Positions 33,901 through 44,700 of a DNA stretch of 64,000 nucleotides are shown here, piece after piece. This DNA is from Amphimedon queenslandica (taxonomy: Eukaryota > Porifera > Demospongiae > Haplosclerida > Niphatidae): assembly GCF_000090795.2 (NCBI RefSeq), contig NW_003546263.1:394787-458786 (forward strand). Reading direction: 5' to 3'. The first letter of the stretch is position 1; each line of letters begins with the position of its first letter. The position numbers and the translations under genes were made by a program. The notes below the pieces were generated by a model. That model saw nothing but the letters and a program-made list of their open reading frames with translations, searched no databases and had not been told where the DNA came from.

Positions 33901-36900
33901 GCATCTCCTTTCAATGTAAGAGTAACAGAAGACTCTATATTACCAAGTTCCTTTGGATTGGAATGGCAGAGCCCATCAAATGAACAGTTAAATGGAGAGC
34001 TAATTGGTTATCTAGTTATGGTAATAGAGCTGAACACTGGAGCCATATATACCAATCTCACATCCAACCCATATATTGTTCTGGATTATCTTCACCCTTA
34101 TTACTCATACAACTGCTCTGTGGCTGCTGTAACTGTGTCAACTGGTCCTTTTAGTGATAGCATAATTGTACAAACAGCACAAGCAGGTAAGTATGTACAA
34201 TATTTTGCTGTATCTAATATGTTTTTAATTGTTGTTACTCAGCTCCTAGTGGTCCTCCTTTATCAGTCAATGTGGCTACAATTAGTTCTAAAACTGCCGT
34301 AATAGTTTGGAATCATCCATTAGTAGATCAAATAAATGGTATTTTAAGCAATTATACCATTAGACTTTATGAAGTTGAAACATCACTATATTTTACATAT
34401 TATACAAGCAACACATCACTCTCTTTGAATAATCTTCATCCATACTATGTATACAATGTATCTGTGGCAGCGATGACTGTAGAAATTGGACCATATTCCA
34501 ATGATGTAGCATTTACTACTCTTCAAGATGGTAAAGCACATAATATTAATGATAGATTATCTTTTTAACTTAATGTAATAGTTCCAACTGGCAAGCCACA
34601 AAATGTAACAGTAACAACTGTAAATGCTACTAGTTTGGAGGTCCGATGGAGTCCAATTCCTTCAAACATGAGAAATGGTCTAATCGTATCATACTCTATC
34701 AATGTAACTGAAGTTGAAAGTGGCAGCACATCCTTTATTTATAACTATGTTGATAATGTCATTGTACTAACTGACCTTCACCCATATTATAACTACAGAG
34801 TACTAGTTGCAGGAGCCACTGTTATTGGCACTGGTCCATATGCTCTATCAGAAGGGCAAACAAATGCAGCAGGTTAGTGTCATGGATTTTTTTATTCAGA
34901 ATCAAACAGTAGACTCAATCAGGGTGTATGTAAATATGGGGAGCAAATGTGCTGACTAACAATGCAATCCCAGTGCCTAATAGTTCAAGTGGTTTTTATT
35001 TTGGCAGAAAATTTGCATGAGCTAATGTTAATCAAAGTATACATATTAATTTTTTTGTTAATTCAAAATTTTGTCAAGTTTCATGTACTAAAGCTATGAT
35101 ACCATATACCTGGTTTATTTTGTGTGGAATGAATTTTTGTGCAGGCTCAAATCCACAAAAATTAATTCCACTTAATTTTATTAAAAATTAACAAAATTTA
35201 ATGAGCAAAAAAATTTTGTTCAAGTTAGCTCCAAAATAATTTCTTTTTATTTTCTTAAAAGGCACATTAGGCCTACCATAAAACACAAAATTTGTAGATA
35301 ATTATTTTAGAGCTTTCTTATTATTCTTATGTTATGTAAAATAGTTTGAGCAATTTTCAAGCAAAATTGGTGCTTTTAAAGCTGTGTAATTTTTGGGGAA
35401 AGCTCTGTTCTTAAGTTGCATAAATGTTTGCTGTGATTCCAAACAAAATTGTTTTTTCGTAAATTTTAATTTGATTGAAGATCATGTGCATAGTGTTTCA
35501 TCTAAAATAATCCTCAATAAAACTTGTTAAAGTAAAGCCAAATGTACCGTCATGGTTTTTTCATTTGCTTAATAGTTAATTTTGCAACCATGACAGAGTA
35601 TTATATATTATAATTGTTTTGCACACTTGACTAACTGTTATTGTATTCATAGCTCCAGTTGGACAGCCACAAAATATTTCTGTGAATGTTTTGAGTTCTT
35701 CAATGGTTCATATAATGTGGCTTCCACCACTTCCTGCACAACAGAATGGACTCATATCTTATTATGTTGTATCACTTTACTCAATTGAAACTTATGAAAC
35801 ATCGCAGTATAATACAAGTGAAGCTTTCATTCAACTTACTGGTCTGCATCCTTTTTATAACTATGAGTGCCATGTTGCTGCAGTTACTGTTGGACCTGGA
35901 CCAAGTAAAATTACTACTTTCCGAATGGCAGAAGATGGTATAAGACCTAATCTATTGCTTTACCTTAATACTTTAATTTATAGTCCCACAAGGGCCACCA
36001 CAAAATCTAACAGTTACCACTTTGAATCAAAGTACTATTCTCATTAGTTGGTCTCCTCCTGTTATCTCACTTCAAAATGGAATTATCAGATCTTACACTA
36101 TCTACATATTCCACAATTTGACTGGATTAACAGACTCATACACACTTTTGAACACAACTACACACATTGTTACAAATCTGAAACCCTTTTCTGTTTATTC
36201 CATTAGTGTAGCAGCATCAACAATAGACATTGGTCCTTTTACTTCATTTGTACCAGTGATGCTCCCAGAAGGAGGTTAGTTTGTCAACAAATTATGTTCT
36301 GTAATGACAATGTATTGCTCTTTAGTTCCATCGCTGGCTCCATCTCAATTTGTGGCTGAGTTTGTTTCTAATGGAACAGCTCTTTATTTTTCATGGATAC
36401 AGCTACCAATAGATGATATCAATGGAATATTGTTAGGATATCAGCTCAGTTGCAGTGGACAAAATGAACACACATTCTCTGATATTATAACTGGAACATC
36501 AGCTTATGCTTATGATGTAGACAAAAATACTCATTATACATGTCAAGTATGTGCATTCACTTCCGTTGGCTGTGGACCAACAGCTATGACACACATCAGC
36601 ACATATGAGAACTGTGAGTGCTTAAATATTTGGTTATCATTTTCGTATTACATTTACTTTTAGCTCCTGTGGGACCTCCTCATTCTGTTTCAGCTAATAC
36701 AACCAGCACTAGCATTTATCTTCAATGGAAGGCTCCGTTTGATCCTGACTCTGTCATTTTGAGCTATGTTGTATCATATCATTTGCTTTCAACTCCATTT
36801 GCAATTGAAACTCCCCGTCCAAGGGTCACTATTGCTGATTTAAAAGACACTTCGTGTTTAATTTCCTCATTGCTGGTATCATCTACATACCAAATTGACG

Positions 36901-39263
36901 TGTTTGCAGTTACAAAAGAAGAAACAAATGGACCTACTAGTGAACCAATAATCATTATAACTAGCTCTTCAGGTAAATTTATTTTCACACATTAGATCTA
37001 TTTGTAAATGCATTTTGCCTAGGATCAATGTCACCCAAGAATTTAGAATGTTTACCAACAAGTTCAAGCAGTCTTTATTGTACTTGGCTGCCTCCTGAAG
37101 TAGTAGAATATGATATTCAAAACTACACTTTCCGTTACAGGCTGGCAGAAGGTTTTGATTATTATCCTGGCTATGGAACAACATTAGGTGTGTTAACATT
37201 TGAATCTGCCACTCTTCAGTACAGTCTTCATGGTTTGCAAGCACATGGAGGGTATATCATAGAGCTAGAGGCTAATCTCTTACCCATGATTGGGTCAGGA
37301 TTTTCAGATTCTTCTGGTGAATCTGAGTTACAGATTTCTGATTATGCTGTCACAAAAGGATCTACCACTACTGTTAATTTGACTTATCCCGAAGGTAAAG
37401 AGTTATTATTAGAATTTTAATGTGATGTTGATACTTTTACTCCACTGTAGCTCCCTCAGCATCTGTGGAAGAGGTTAATATCCTTGTTGAAACTTCTAGA
37501 AGCATGAGAGTATCATGGAAGCCACCAAATAGAATAAATTGGAGAGGAAAAATTGAGTCATACAAATTGATTGCTACACATAATGAAGAAAACAGTGTTA
37601 ACAAAAGAGCTGAGCCTTTATCTAGAGAAATATTAGTGCAACCAACCAATAATCACCCAGACCCTAGTTTAGCTAAAGAACCATTACAATTTGAATCTTA
37701 TGTCATTGATGAATTAGAAGAAAGCTTTGAGTACTCCTTGTCCATTATCGTTACAAACCCTGCTGGTAATGCTATGCCTTCTACTCCAGTTCTTCAAAGA
37801 ATGCCAGAAGCTGGTTGGTTGTAATAATTTTTTAATTCTTATATACATCTTTTTTTCTGTATGTAGCTCCATCTGGGCCACCTACTAATATTTCATTGCA
37901 AAGTGCTACATTAAATACTATAAATATCACTTGGCTACCTCCAAATTCAGTGGATGCTAACGGTGTAATTGTTGGCTATCAAATTATTTTTAATAGAACT
38001 ATGATCAATGATGCTACAGAGCACTCACTGTCTTCCAGTCAAAATTTTTTCTTTAAAAGAGGTATTTATTTTGACAACTGTTTTACTGCTAGTATACTAT
38101 TGATTTTCTGAAGGTTTACAGCAATATGAAGTTGTTTCCATTAAAGTGGCTGCAAAGACAATAGTTGGTCTTGGGCCTTATTCTGACATAGTATTTTTCC
38201 GAACAAAAGAAGGAAGTATGTGAAAGTATGCTGTATAAAGTTTTATTATGCCCTTAGTTCCAAGCCCTCCAATATCGTTACAAGCAGACATAATCAATGA
38301 AACATCAGTACTGTTAAAATGGGACCCAATAGAAAATGAGCCAGTCATTGATTATCATGTATTTTATTCTGGATACAGTCGTACTTCAAGTAGCACAGAT
38401 GGACCTCATTTGATGATCGTAAAATCCTCTGAATCTCCTCAACTACTCATTTTAAATTTGATGCCAGGATATTTTTATCAGTTTATTGTAAGTTCTCTGT
38501 ATAGTGATGTAGTTATAATTATTGTTATAATTAGGTCAGAGCCCGTAATAATGCTGGAGTCAGTGCTAATGCTTCTGTTGTGATTGTAGTTCCAGAGGTA
38601 GCTAAACCTAGTAAGTAAACAGCTGTTATTATGAGTGAAATATTATAACCTATACAGCTAGTACCATCAGTTCACAGCAAGGATTAGATTCATCTGATAT
38701 CCTGACTTATGCTGTGCCAAGTGTTTCAGCTTTAATAATAATAATTGTATGCACAATAATGACAATCATAATCGTTGTGTCTTTGAAAAGAAATAGCAGA
38801 AAGAAAAAGTAAAAATATTTTATCACAATGTGTTTTAATGTCTCTTAATTAAAGGTTTATAATGTCAGATGAACCAACCATAACAATCAATCCAATTCAC
38901 AATTTACCATCCAGTGAGACTGGTCCAGGAGTACCATTGAAGTCTCTTCAATTCAGGTCTGAACCAATAGTTGAGAATGATTATGAAGAGCTAAATCTTA
39001 ACAATGAGGTATATCTATTATTGTTATTTATTTATTTCTTTATTTTTTGTTCATTATTAATTATCGTTGTTGTTGTTGTTGTTATTCAAGTACATGTTTT
39101 TTTAGATTGTAAACGAACGCCTGGATTGCCAAGGTTTGTTGTTATTGATTGCATTTTAAAATATTGATTATTAATAGAAGTCACTTCAAATAGTACAGAT
39201 GAAGCAAGTGATGATGAGAAAGATAATGGAGGGAAAAAAGGACTTGAGCTTACTGTTATGTAA
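25336..39263 (+). CDS. Giant receptor copy 1: lysozyme-like + vWA + Ig + ~29 Fn3 + TM
   Basis: About 40 exons encode a membrane protein of roughly 3,400-3,500 residues. Order: signal peptide (to about residue 27); a conserved N-terminal module resembling lysozyme/transglycosylase folds; a vWA domain with MIDAS residues (DASGS, TNT, TDG); a beta-sandwich module; an Ig domain; and about 29 fibronectin III domains. A transmembrane helix (VSALIIIIVCTIMTIIIVVS, then KRNSRKKK) and a cytoplasmic tail ending LELTVM follow. Most Fn3 domains sit on one exon each, starting (A/V)PSxxP and ending EDG, with phase-1 introns at both ends. An assembly gap (30870-31261) hides the start of Fn3 number 11. It is the first of three tandem paralogs. 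The extracellular design fits adhesion, self/non-self or microbe recognition, which is inference. The Fn3 repeats could also mark a purely structural adhesion molecule. Confidence 0.85.
25396..25903 (+). other. Conserved N-terminal module, lysozyme/transglycosylase-like
   Basis: After the signal peptide, exon 1 encodes about 160 residues with MLRRIAYAETRDG (Glu-71), SNGGIWGVGE, INWLTTNWTDLRKP, FYSALAARLYM and GQGTYWANYFTSSGGTQSDY. A Glu-containing helix followed by a GG(I)W segment is the arrangement of the catalytic region in SLT/goose-type lysozyme folds. All three paralogs keep it. Fold and any enzymatic activity are inferred. Confidence 0.55.
25951..26523 (+). other. von Willebrand factor A domain exon (copy 1)
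   Basis: A single exon encodes a complete vWA domain: ALDLYFVMDASGSVG (DxSxS), VRVGVMSYGSS, GGGTNTAGALDGMRTRG (MIDAS Thr), VPRVGIVITDGHS (MIDAS Asp) and FAIGIAGANQNELNAIAS. The metal-coordinating residues are intact, so divalent-cation-dependent ligand binding is expected from the family. It is bordered by phase-1 introns. Confidence 0.9.
26578..26922 (+). other. Beta-sandwich module, PPC-like (copy 1)
   Basis: About 115 residues: ISDNIGSGETKYLNYPLP, GITVVLNVTNGSATLYAST, FHDVQITTDRYEDVYID, TVYIAIEG. The alternation of strands and the motif of a lipophilic beta strand before an LYxS segment resemble bacterial pre-peptidase C-terminal domains. I could not confirm a family. Confidence 0.45.
26972..27280 (+). 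other. Ig domain exon (copy 1)
   Basis: The exon has the Ig signature: VSIECRATGKPQPTLNWYK (first Cys and Trp) and then DNEGTYICLGTN (DxGxYxC). It resembles an I-set domain. Copies 2 and 3 have the equivalent exon at 48858-49166 and 59753-60061. Confidence 0.85.
27944..27990. repeat. (AAT)n microsatellite in an Fn3 intron
   Basis: An AAT trinucleotide run of about 47 bases in the intron after the second Fn3 exon. The frames through it read poly-Asn, poly-Ile and poly-Tyr and are artefacts. Confidence 0.9.
30870..31261. other. Assembly gap (N run) in the Fn3 array of copy 1
   Basis: 392 Ns fall between Fn3 exon 10 and the middle of Fn3 exon 11. At least the start of exon 11 is hidden; a further exon could be missing if the gap length is nominal. 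Confidence 0.98.
34873..35652. other. Unusually long intron in copy 1
   Basis: A 780-bp intron separates Fn3 exons 21 and 22, while neighbouring introns are 50-75 bp. It is AT-rich with AAAATTT-type repeats and a TACCATATACCTGG start near 35100 that may be an eroded MITE end. No coding sequence is seen. It lies at the end of the five-domain block absent from copy 2. Confidence 0.6.
38658..39263 (+). other. Transmembrane and cytoplasmic exons (copy 1)
   Basis: The exon 38658-38808 encodes the transmembrane helix and KRNSRKKK stop. Exon 38855-39008 carries an acidic tail with NDYEELNL (a YxxL motif). A short exon from about 39106 (IVNERLDCQ) and the exon from about 39180 finish with EVTSNSTDEASDDEK and the C terminus LELTVM. 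The last three residues fit a loose class I PDZ ligand (T-x-hydrophobic). Signalling or sorting roles are inference. Confidence 0.7.
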
Positions 39264-39784
39264 TGCTACATACTTTCATTCTTCCCTTGTTTATTAACAT
39301 TAATATGCTGCACGCTGCTATGCTACTAAAACTGATGCCTAATATATTTTTGCTTGTAATTAGTTGTAGACTACTTTGTGGAATTGTTGTATAGTTATTC
39401 TGTAATTTGTGGGGATATATTTCAGTGAATTTAGCTAATTGAGATCTGTTTGCTGAATTTTACTTTCTAACTTCATAGTACCATCCAAAGAATTGCCAAA
39501 ATTTTAATTGCTAAACCTTTTTAGTTAATTTGCTCCAAATTTTCTTGTGACATAAACTGAAAGGAATTTTGAAAAGCTGCTGAGGATGTAAACAAGCCTC
39601 TGAGATATTTCCATCATCATCAAGTAATTAATACAAATATATATGCCACCTCTAAATCATCATCACAACATTTTTTAGGCGCCACCCCCCCCGTGCGACG
39701 AAGAGGCGGGGCCAGACTAAACATTTTATGTTTTAATGCTAGCCTATGGGCTATAATATGAGCTACCAAGTTGTACCTACTAGG

Positions 39785-39874
39785 TAGTCTCATGTGGTCA
39801 AACCCATCCCCTTCCCTTTTTGACATTTGGACCAAATGTCAAAAAGGGGGATGGGTCTGGCCACGTGAGACTAC
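39785..39874. repeat. Fold-back hairpin element
   Basis: GTAGTCTCATGTGGTC and following bases pair with GGCCACGTGAGACTAC. The inner arms CCCTTTTTGACATTTGG and CCAAATGTCAAAAAGGG meet almost directly at the centre, giving about 44-bp arms with few mismatches. It sits next to a GC-rich patch (39679-39715). Confidence 0.7.
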
Positions 39875-40459
39875 CCACTAAATAGGTGCATGAGTCAATC
39901 TGTCAATAGGGAATGCACTAGAGTATCTTCACTATCTTGCACTCATATGCGACATCCACAAATTTCTGATGCCATATAATGTGCATCAATTGCATTGACC
40001 TCAAATTTGAAGGGTGTAAGTCTATGTTGACATTTTGATGTTAATGACGAGTTTCGTTTATTTATTACCAAGCGTTAGCGCTTGGTATATGTAGGGTCAT
40101 AGATGCTATAATACCATAGAGTATCTATGGTAGGGCCAGAGGCCTGATCAACAGGAAGTCTTTACAGGAAATAATTTCATCAAAATAATAAATATTTGGC
40201 ATACTTTCACAAACATGGTGGCTATGATAACTACTATATTCCCTTTTGCCTCATAAAAAAATTAAGCAGGGTACATGGACGCTAATAAGGTCAAGTTTCT
40301 TAAAATGCTTTTGGAAACCATTTGGAGGAATAAAAACTACGGGTAAACGAGTCCAAAACTGTGTCCCATTTCTAATAAGGGCTCACGTGATACTAATTAA
40401 GTGACCTTTTGGCCCTGTCGAATATGCAAGTCATAGATAATAGAGTAAATCAAATACAA

Positions 40460-40491
40460 TTGATTGTATTAAATCAATTTAATACAATCAA
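40460..40491. repeat. Perfect 32-bp palindrome
   Basis: TTGATTGTATTAAAT and its exact complement ATTTAATACAATCAA flank a central CA. It is followed by a looser fold-back (about 40608-40670) with CTCGCTAGCCA and TGGCTAGTGAG arms. Both lie between genes, with no coding context. Confidence 0.75.
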
Positions 40492-41218
40492 ATGGCATTA
40501 TAGCTACGCCCACGCGGAAGTTTCCAATCCCTTTCATTTGCTCTAATTTACTCTACTATAGGACGAGCACACCCCCAAAATGGCCGCCATCCCAGAAGCA
40601 TTGAGTCTAAGAGTCTCGCTAGCCACCCCAATGACTGTAGGCTGGGGAATGGTCTGGCTAGTGAGACTACATTGAGCCCGGATAAATCTTCAGGAATTCT
40701 TTATGGCTTATCTGACGGTCCAGATGTCCTTTATAATTATTTTTATGAAAACAGATCAGTCTTATCAAAAGTAGTTAAAAACTTCCATAAAATATTTTTA
40801 CGGCTAATGAATGCATATGCCTGCATGCACCAATTGTTCAATGAAGTTTCTCCGTCTTCTTCCACAGAACTACAAAGTAAACAGCCTATCTACTGACAGT
40901 CTGACGCCAATCACTTCAAGTGAGAAATTTTTTGTTAATAAACGTCAATAATATTTATTAGTTATCCACAGAGTTTTGTGTTTATTTTTCCTTCATTCTC
41001 TGCATAGTCTCATAGCGAAGGGGCGGGGCGACAAGACTATTCTCTTCATTACTTTAATCTCTTCAACTCTTCAAGTAAGGTAAATAAAGTAAATTGTCTG
41101 TTTTATACATTTATGGGTATGTTAAAGAGTAGGGCTTAAATGCCCTCTCCATTGCAGCCGTGTGAGTTAGATTAGGGAGTGGCTTGTGTGGACCGTGACC
41201 GTGGCCATGCCCTACTAC

Positions 41219-41502
41219 TACCGTATAGCAGGTTTCTTTTGTTCGGTTAAACTTTCGTTTTCTATGGGGAAATCCAATTTTGTGGGTTTTATTTTTGTCC
41301 TTCTGATCTGCAAGAATTAAGCCACACCCAACAACCCCACCCATAACACCCACGTGTGCATGTGTTAGTGTTAACCCGACAAAGATGAACTCCGGATCGA
41401 GCTCTCCCACAGCGAATTTTGTGGGTTTAATTTTCGTTTTTGGAGCTTGGAGAACAAAAAGAACGAAAGTTTGACCGAACGGAAGAAACCCGCTATACAG
41501 TA
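41219..41502. repeat. MITE with TACCGTATAGCAGG termini (second subfamily)
   Basis: The left end TACCGTATAGCAGGTTTC, then GTTCGGTTAAACTTTCG, pairs with a right end whose reverse complement reads ACTGTATAGCGGGTTTC, then GTTCGGTCAAACTTTCG. Terminal repeats are at least 40 bp. The interior differs from the 62410 subfamily. The 146-codon minus-strand frame across it is fortuitous. Confidence 0.75.
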
Positions 41503-41631
41503 TTATATTTAGGCCACTGCAATTAGATTCATATCCGTTTTCCACCTGCATGGCTCCCTCTCACTATTTCATTACTGTAGGTAGCATTCACAGCTGCTAA
41601 TATTTGCAATAATAAAATTGTAATTAAGTAC

Positions 41632-41990
41632 CATGGCCCAACCGATAGCACATTGCTATAACAACAAGACCATGTGTTTACAGTCTTTAGCTGATTTTCT
41701 GTTCTTTAGCAGCTTTAGTGGAGCCTTTCACCAATAGCCACTTATTCTGTTTCTGTTTGCTTCTTGTATGAACCTCTAGCTCCAAGCTCCTTGCTGCAAA
41801 TTGTTGCTGGTCGGTCGGTCATGATAACAAACCATACCCAAGCCAATAAACACCAATTGGAATGGGTGGAGAGTGCAAGTAGCAGTTCTGAAAAGTGCAT
41901 AGTTAAAACAGCTTCGAAAAGACCAACAAGGGCTAGTAAGAGCAACTCAAGAACACTGCATCAGGATGCTTTGCTTTAATATCAAATCAC
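41632..41990. repeat. Repeat unit A of a duplicated ~360-bp element
   Basis: It shares with 42318-42675 the blocks ACAA(C/T)AAGACCA, TTTAGCAGCTTTA, TTGCTGCAAATTGTTGCTGG, AATGGGTGGAGAGT and CTCAAGAACACTGCA in the same order and orientation. Divergence is roughly 25-30%, with small gaps. No function is assigned. Confidence 0.65.
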
Positions 41991-42289
41991 ATCTGCATGA
42001 TAGTTGCTGGTCATGGTAAAAAATTGTGAATATTAGCAGCCACAAATATGTCCCCATGCAGTTCCCACCTATGATATTGCAGTTATTTGTACACAGATAA
42101 AACTGATGTGTTATATTAACACAGAAATTTTGTCCCAAGTTGTGACACATGTGTAGTTTTAACACATCAAACGTGTTATATTCACTTTTTAACATACTTC
42201 TCTGTGTTCAAATAACACACTTATGTGCTAAAATAACTTAATTTTTGTGTGTTATAATTTGGGAAATAAAATACCGTAGGTCTGGATAT

Positions 42290-42745
42290 ATTCCCAGTCA
42301 TAAAAAATGCAATTAAAACCATGGAAACTGTTAGAGCGTAGCTATGACAATAAGACCAAGTGTTTAGTGTTCAGCTATTCATCTGTTTTTAGCAGCTTTA
42401 CTTGGGCCATTCACTAATAGCGAGTCCTTCTCTATCTCTACCTCAGAGCTCTTTCAGCCTCTTTGCTGCAAATTGTTGCTGGTCCGTGTGCTGGTGATAA
42501 TAAACCACACCCAAGTCAATATACTAGTTAGAATGGGTGGAGAGTCCCAAGATGCGGCGAGACAGTAGTTCTCAAAAGAACCGGTAAAAGCAGCTCCAGG
42601 GAGACAAAGGCTTAGTAACACAAGAAGAACAACAGCTCAAGAACACTGCAGCAAGGTGCTTTCCTTCAATATCACGCCGTTTTTAATTAAAATAGCACCT
42701 CGGTTTCCATGGTTTTTAATTGAATTTTTTGACTGAAAATAATTG
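42290..42745. mobile_element. Repeat unit B with terminal inverted repeats
   Basis: The unit-B core is bounded by CCCAGTCATAAAAAATGC..AATTAAAACCATGG on the left and CCATGGTTTTTAATTG..AATTTTTTGACTG on the right, an imperfect inverted repeat of about 35 bp. This makes unit B a small DNA-transposon-like element and unit A an eroded second copy. Confidence 0.6.
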
Positions 42746-43346
42746 CAGCCACAAATATATCAACCTACAGTGTGTCATTTAAACATCAATTTTATCAATG
42801 TATAAGCTATGATGAATAAATTAATAAACAAACCCACCCACCCACCCACCTCCGTAATGGGATACTATGATGGGAGTGTCCTTAGCGAGAGATCTTTATT
42901 ATAATAAAAATATTCGTTATTTGTAATCCTTATTAATTAATTAGCAGGCATTGCCACAGTGAAATAAAAAGGTGGATATGAAACGGGAAGGAGTCATGAG
43001 CAAATGGTCAATAAAATGAGATTGTGCTCCTATCCAGCAGCAACTTATGGATGCAGCTTAAAGCCTGTGACTGTTTCTACAAGTATGCTACATGTATGTG
43101 TACACTAATTAACCTGTTTTGTATCCTTTAATGTTTGACGTTTATTTAATAAAAAGCCCTAAGTACTCAAGTAAAATCCAAGTACATTTGAAAAATACGT
43201 GTATAATTACAAGTACATATTGCTTTTATTAATAGAATTTAAGTATAAGTTTGATAAGTACGATAACGTGTGCCTTTTAAAATAGATTTAATTACATAAT
43301 TACAAACAATTTTTAATCAATTTTGCATTAATTCTTTAAGACATGT

Positions 43347-43497
43347 TGTATAGTGGGAAATTTTGGAAATTTGAAGGGAATTAAATTAGGTGAATTTGAC
43401 ATTTTGATAGCCATATGCCAAAATAAAAATCCACCAATCACTAAAATTTAGCTATTCACCAAATTTAACTCCCTCAAAAATGTCCCGCTATATGGTA
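43347..43497. repeat. MITE copy (TACCGTATA family)
   Basis: It starts TGTATAGTGGGAAATTT and ends CCCGCTATATGGTA. The interior GACATTTTGATAGCCATATG, then CCAAAATAAAAATCC, matches the element at 62410-62620 but lacks its central GCATGC part, so this is an internally deleted copy. Confidence 0.65.
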
Positions 43498-43558
43498 AGT
43501 CCTTTAATACATGTACATGCACATGTAGTTTAAAGCTGCCAACTGGTTTCAGGTTAAC

Positions 43559-43858
43559 TTAAGGCCTTTCTACACTTGTCCACTTTGGATCCAAAATTAA
43601 GACAAAATCCAGGATTAAAGCAGGATTAGCTTGTTCACACTTGTCTTGAATCAGGATTGAAGCTAGATCCAGTCAATCCACATCCAGATGGATTGAAGTG
43701 GATTGATCGCAATTAAATATTCATAACCTGTAGAAGCCAATGCAGTTTAATTCACTTTTAATTCTTCAAAGTAGCTTAGTGTGAACACAACCAAAGAGGA
43801 TTCTATTTTAGTAGGTTGCAATTCTGGATTCAAAGTGGACAAGTGTAGAAAGGCCTTT
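43559..43858. repeat. MITE with AAGGCCTTTCTACACTTGTC termini
   Basis: The left terminus AAGGCCTTTCTACACTTGTC, then CACTTTGGATCC, is mirrored at the right by GGATTCAAAGTGGACAAGTG then TAGAAAGGCCTT. The repeats are about 32 bp with one mismatch. The 300-bp element is AT-rich inside with further GGATT-type short repeats. Confidence 0.8.
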
Positions 43859-43980
43859 ATTATGTAAAGATGCAGTTCTCATATTGTATCTGCATGACAT
43901 GTAGACTTGCTCAGAGTGTCATGTTTATATTCTTGTACATGTATGTGCAATTCATACATGGGGTCAATTACATTAAAATG

Positions 43981-44700
43981 TAATCTATTACAATTACTAT
44001 TACCAGAAAATTTTTGATATTACTATTACATTACTTGACTAAACTAAAGTAATTACCTTAAGCCTACTATTTTTAACGTCTACTAAATTTAGCTATATTA
44101 GCGAGAGAGCTTTAAATCGCTAAATTAAATAGACGCCAAAATAATTGTTATTCATTATAATGGTTATTATTTATAGTTAATTTGGTTAAAAACGCTAAAA
44201 TTAGTAATGCTAAACATGACTTTTGCTGATTTCGCTAAAATTAGTAGACGCAAATAATAGTAGGCTTAAGGTACATGTATGTTACTATTACTTGACGTTT
44301 AATTACTATTACTATTACTTTATTATTGTATTTGGATTATATTACTATTACTTCTATGTGAAGGTACGTGTACATAAATAAAACCTTTTGACAAAAAAAC
44401 GTGCTCTCTACACATGACTAAGTGACTTCAAAAGAATCAGGTGTGCCACAAAGTCCCTCCTGACAGTGGCACTGACAAATTGATACCTATTGATTTCTAT
44501 GAACTGTCAAGTGCAGCATGCATCTAATCAACACATATTACATTGTAATTTCTATTATAATTACTATTACTGAGAGTCTATTTCATATTACTATATTAAT
44601 ATTACAATGGACTTCGTTTTTTCAATTACTATTATATTGCTATTACACCAATATTTTGTAATCATTACTATTACTATTACTATTACATATTACACCATGT
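43981..44700. repeat. ATTACT-type microsatellite interrupted by an inverted-repeat element
   Basis: Imperfect ATTACT/TATTAC hexamer runs occupy 43981-44048, 44277-44360 and 44540-44690. A MITE-like element at 44055-44273, with ends TACCTTAAGCCTACTAT and (reverse complement) TACCTTAAGCCTACTAT, lies inside the first run. It was probably inserted into pre-existing microsatellite. Confidence 0.65.

Larger units (their letters stand above)
27326..38610 (+). repeat. Array of about 29 fibronectin III exons (copy 1)
   Basis: Starts of successive domains: 27326, 27642, 28161, 28522, 28855, 29190, 29545, 29895, 30229, 30563, one partly in the gap (31262), 31514, 31853, 32191, 32525, 32867, 33216, 33552, 33893, 34243, 34582, 35653, 35984, 36326, 36664, 37023, 37451, 37867+38114 and 38258+38535. 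A typical unit has LSW(D/N)PP, QNGII..Y.I...E, LHPYYTY..S(I/V)AA.T and GPFS. Only the last two units are split by an internal intron. Confidence 0.85.

Noticed and set aside
27326-38610. Regular exon/intron spacing as a CRISPR-like or satellite array
   Set aside because: The units are about 350 bp, encode diverged Fn3 domains and have splice sites. No short direct repeat with unique spacers exists anywhere in the window.
41111-41551. A 146-codon minus-strand protein
   Set aside because: It spans a MITE with matching inverted termini; the frame is fortuitous.
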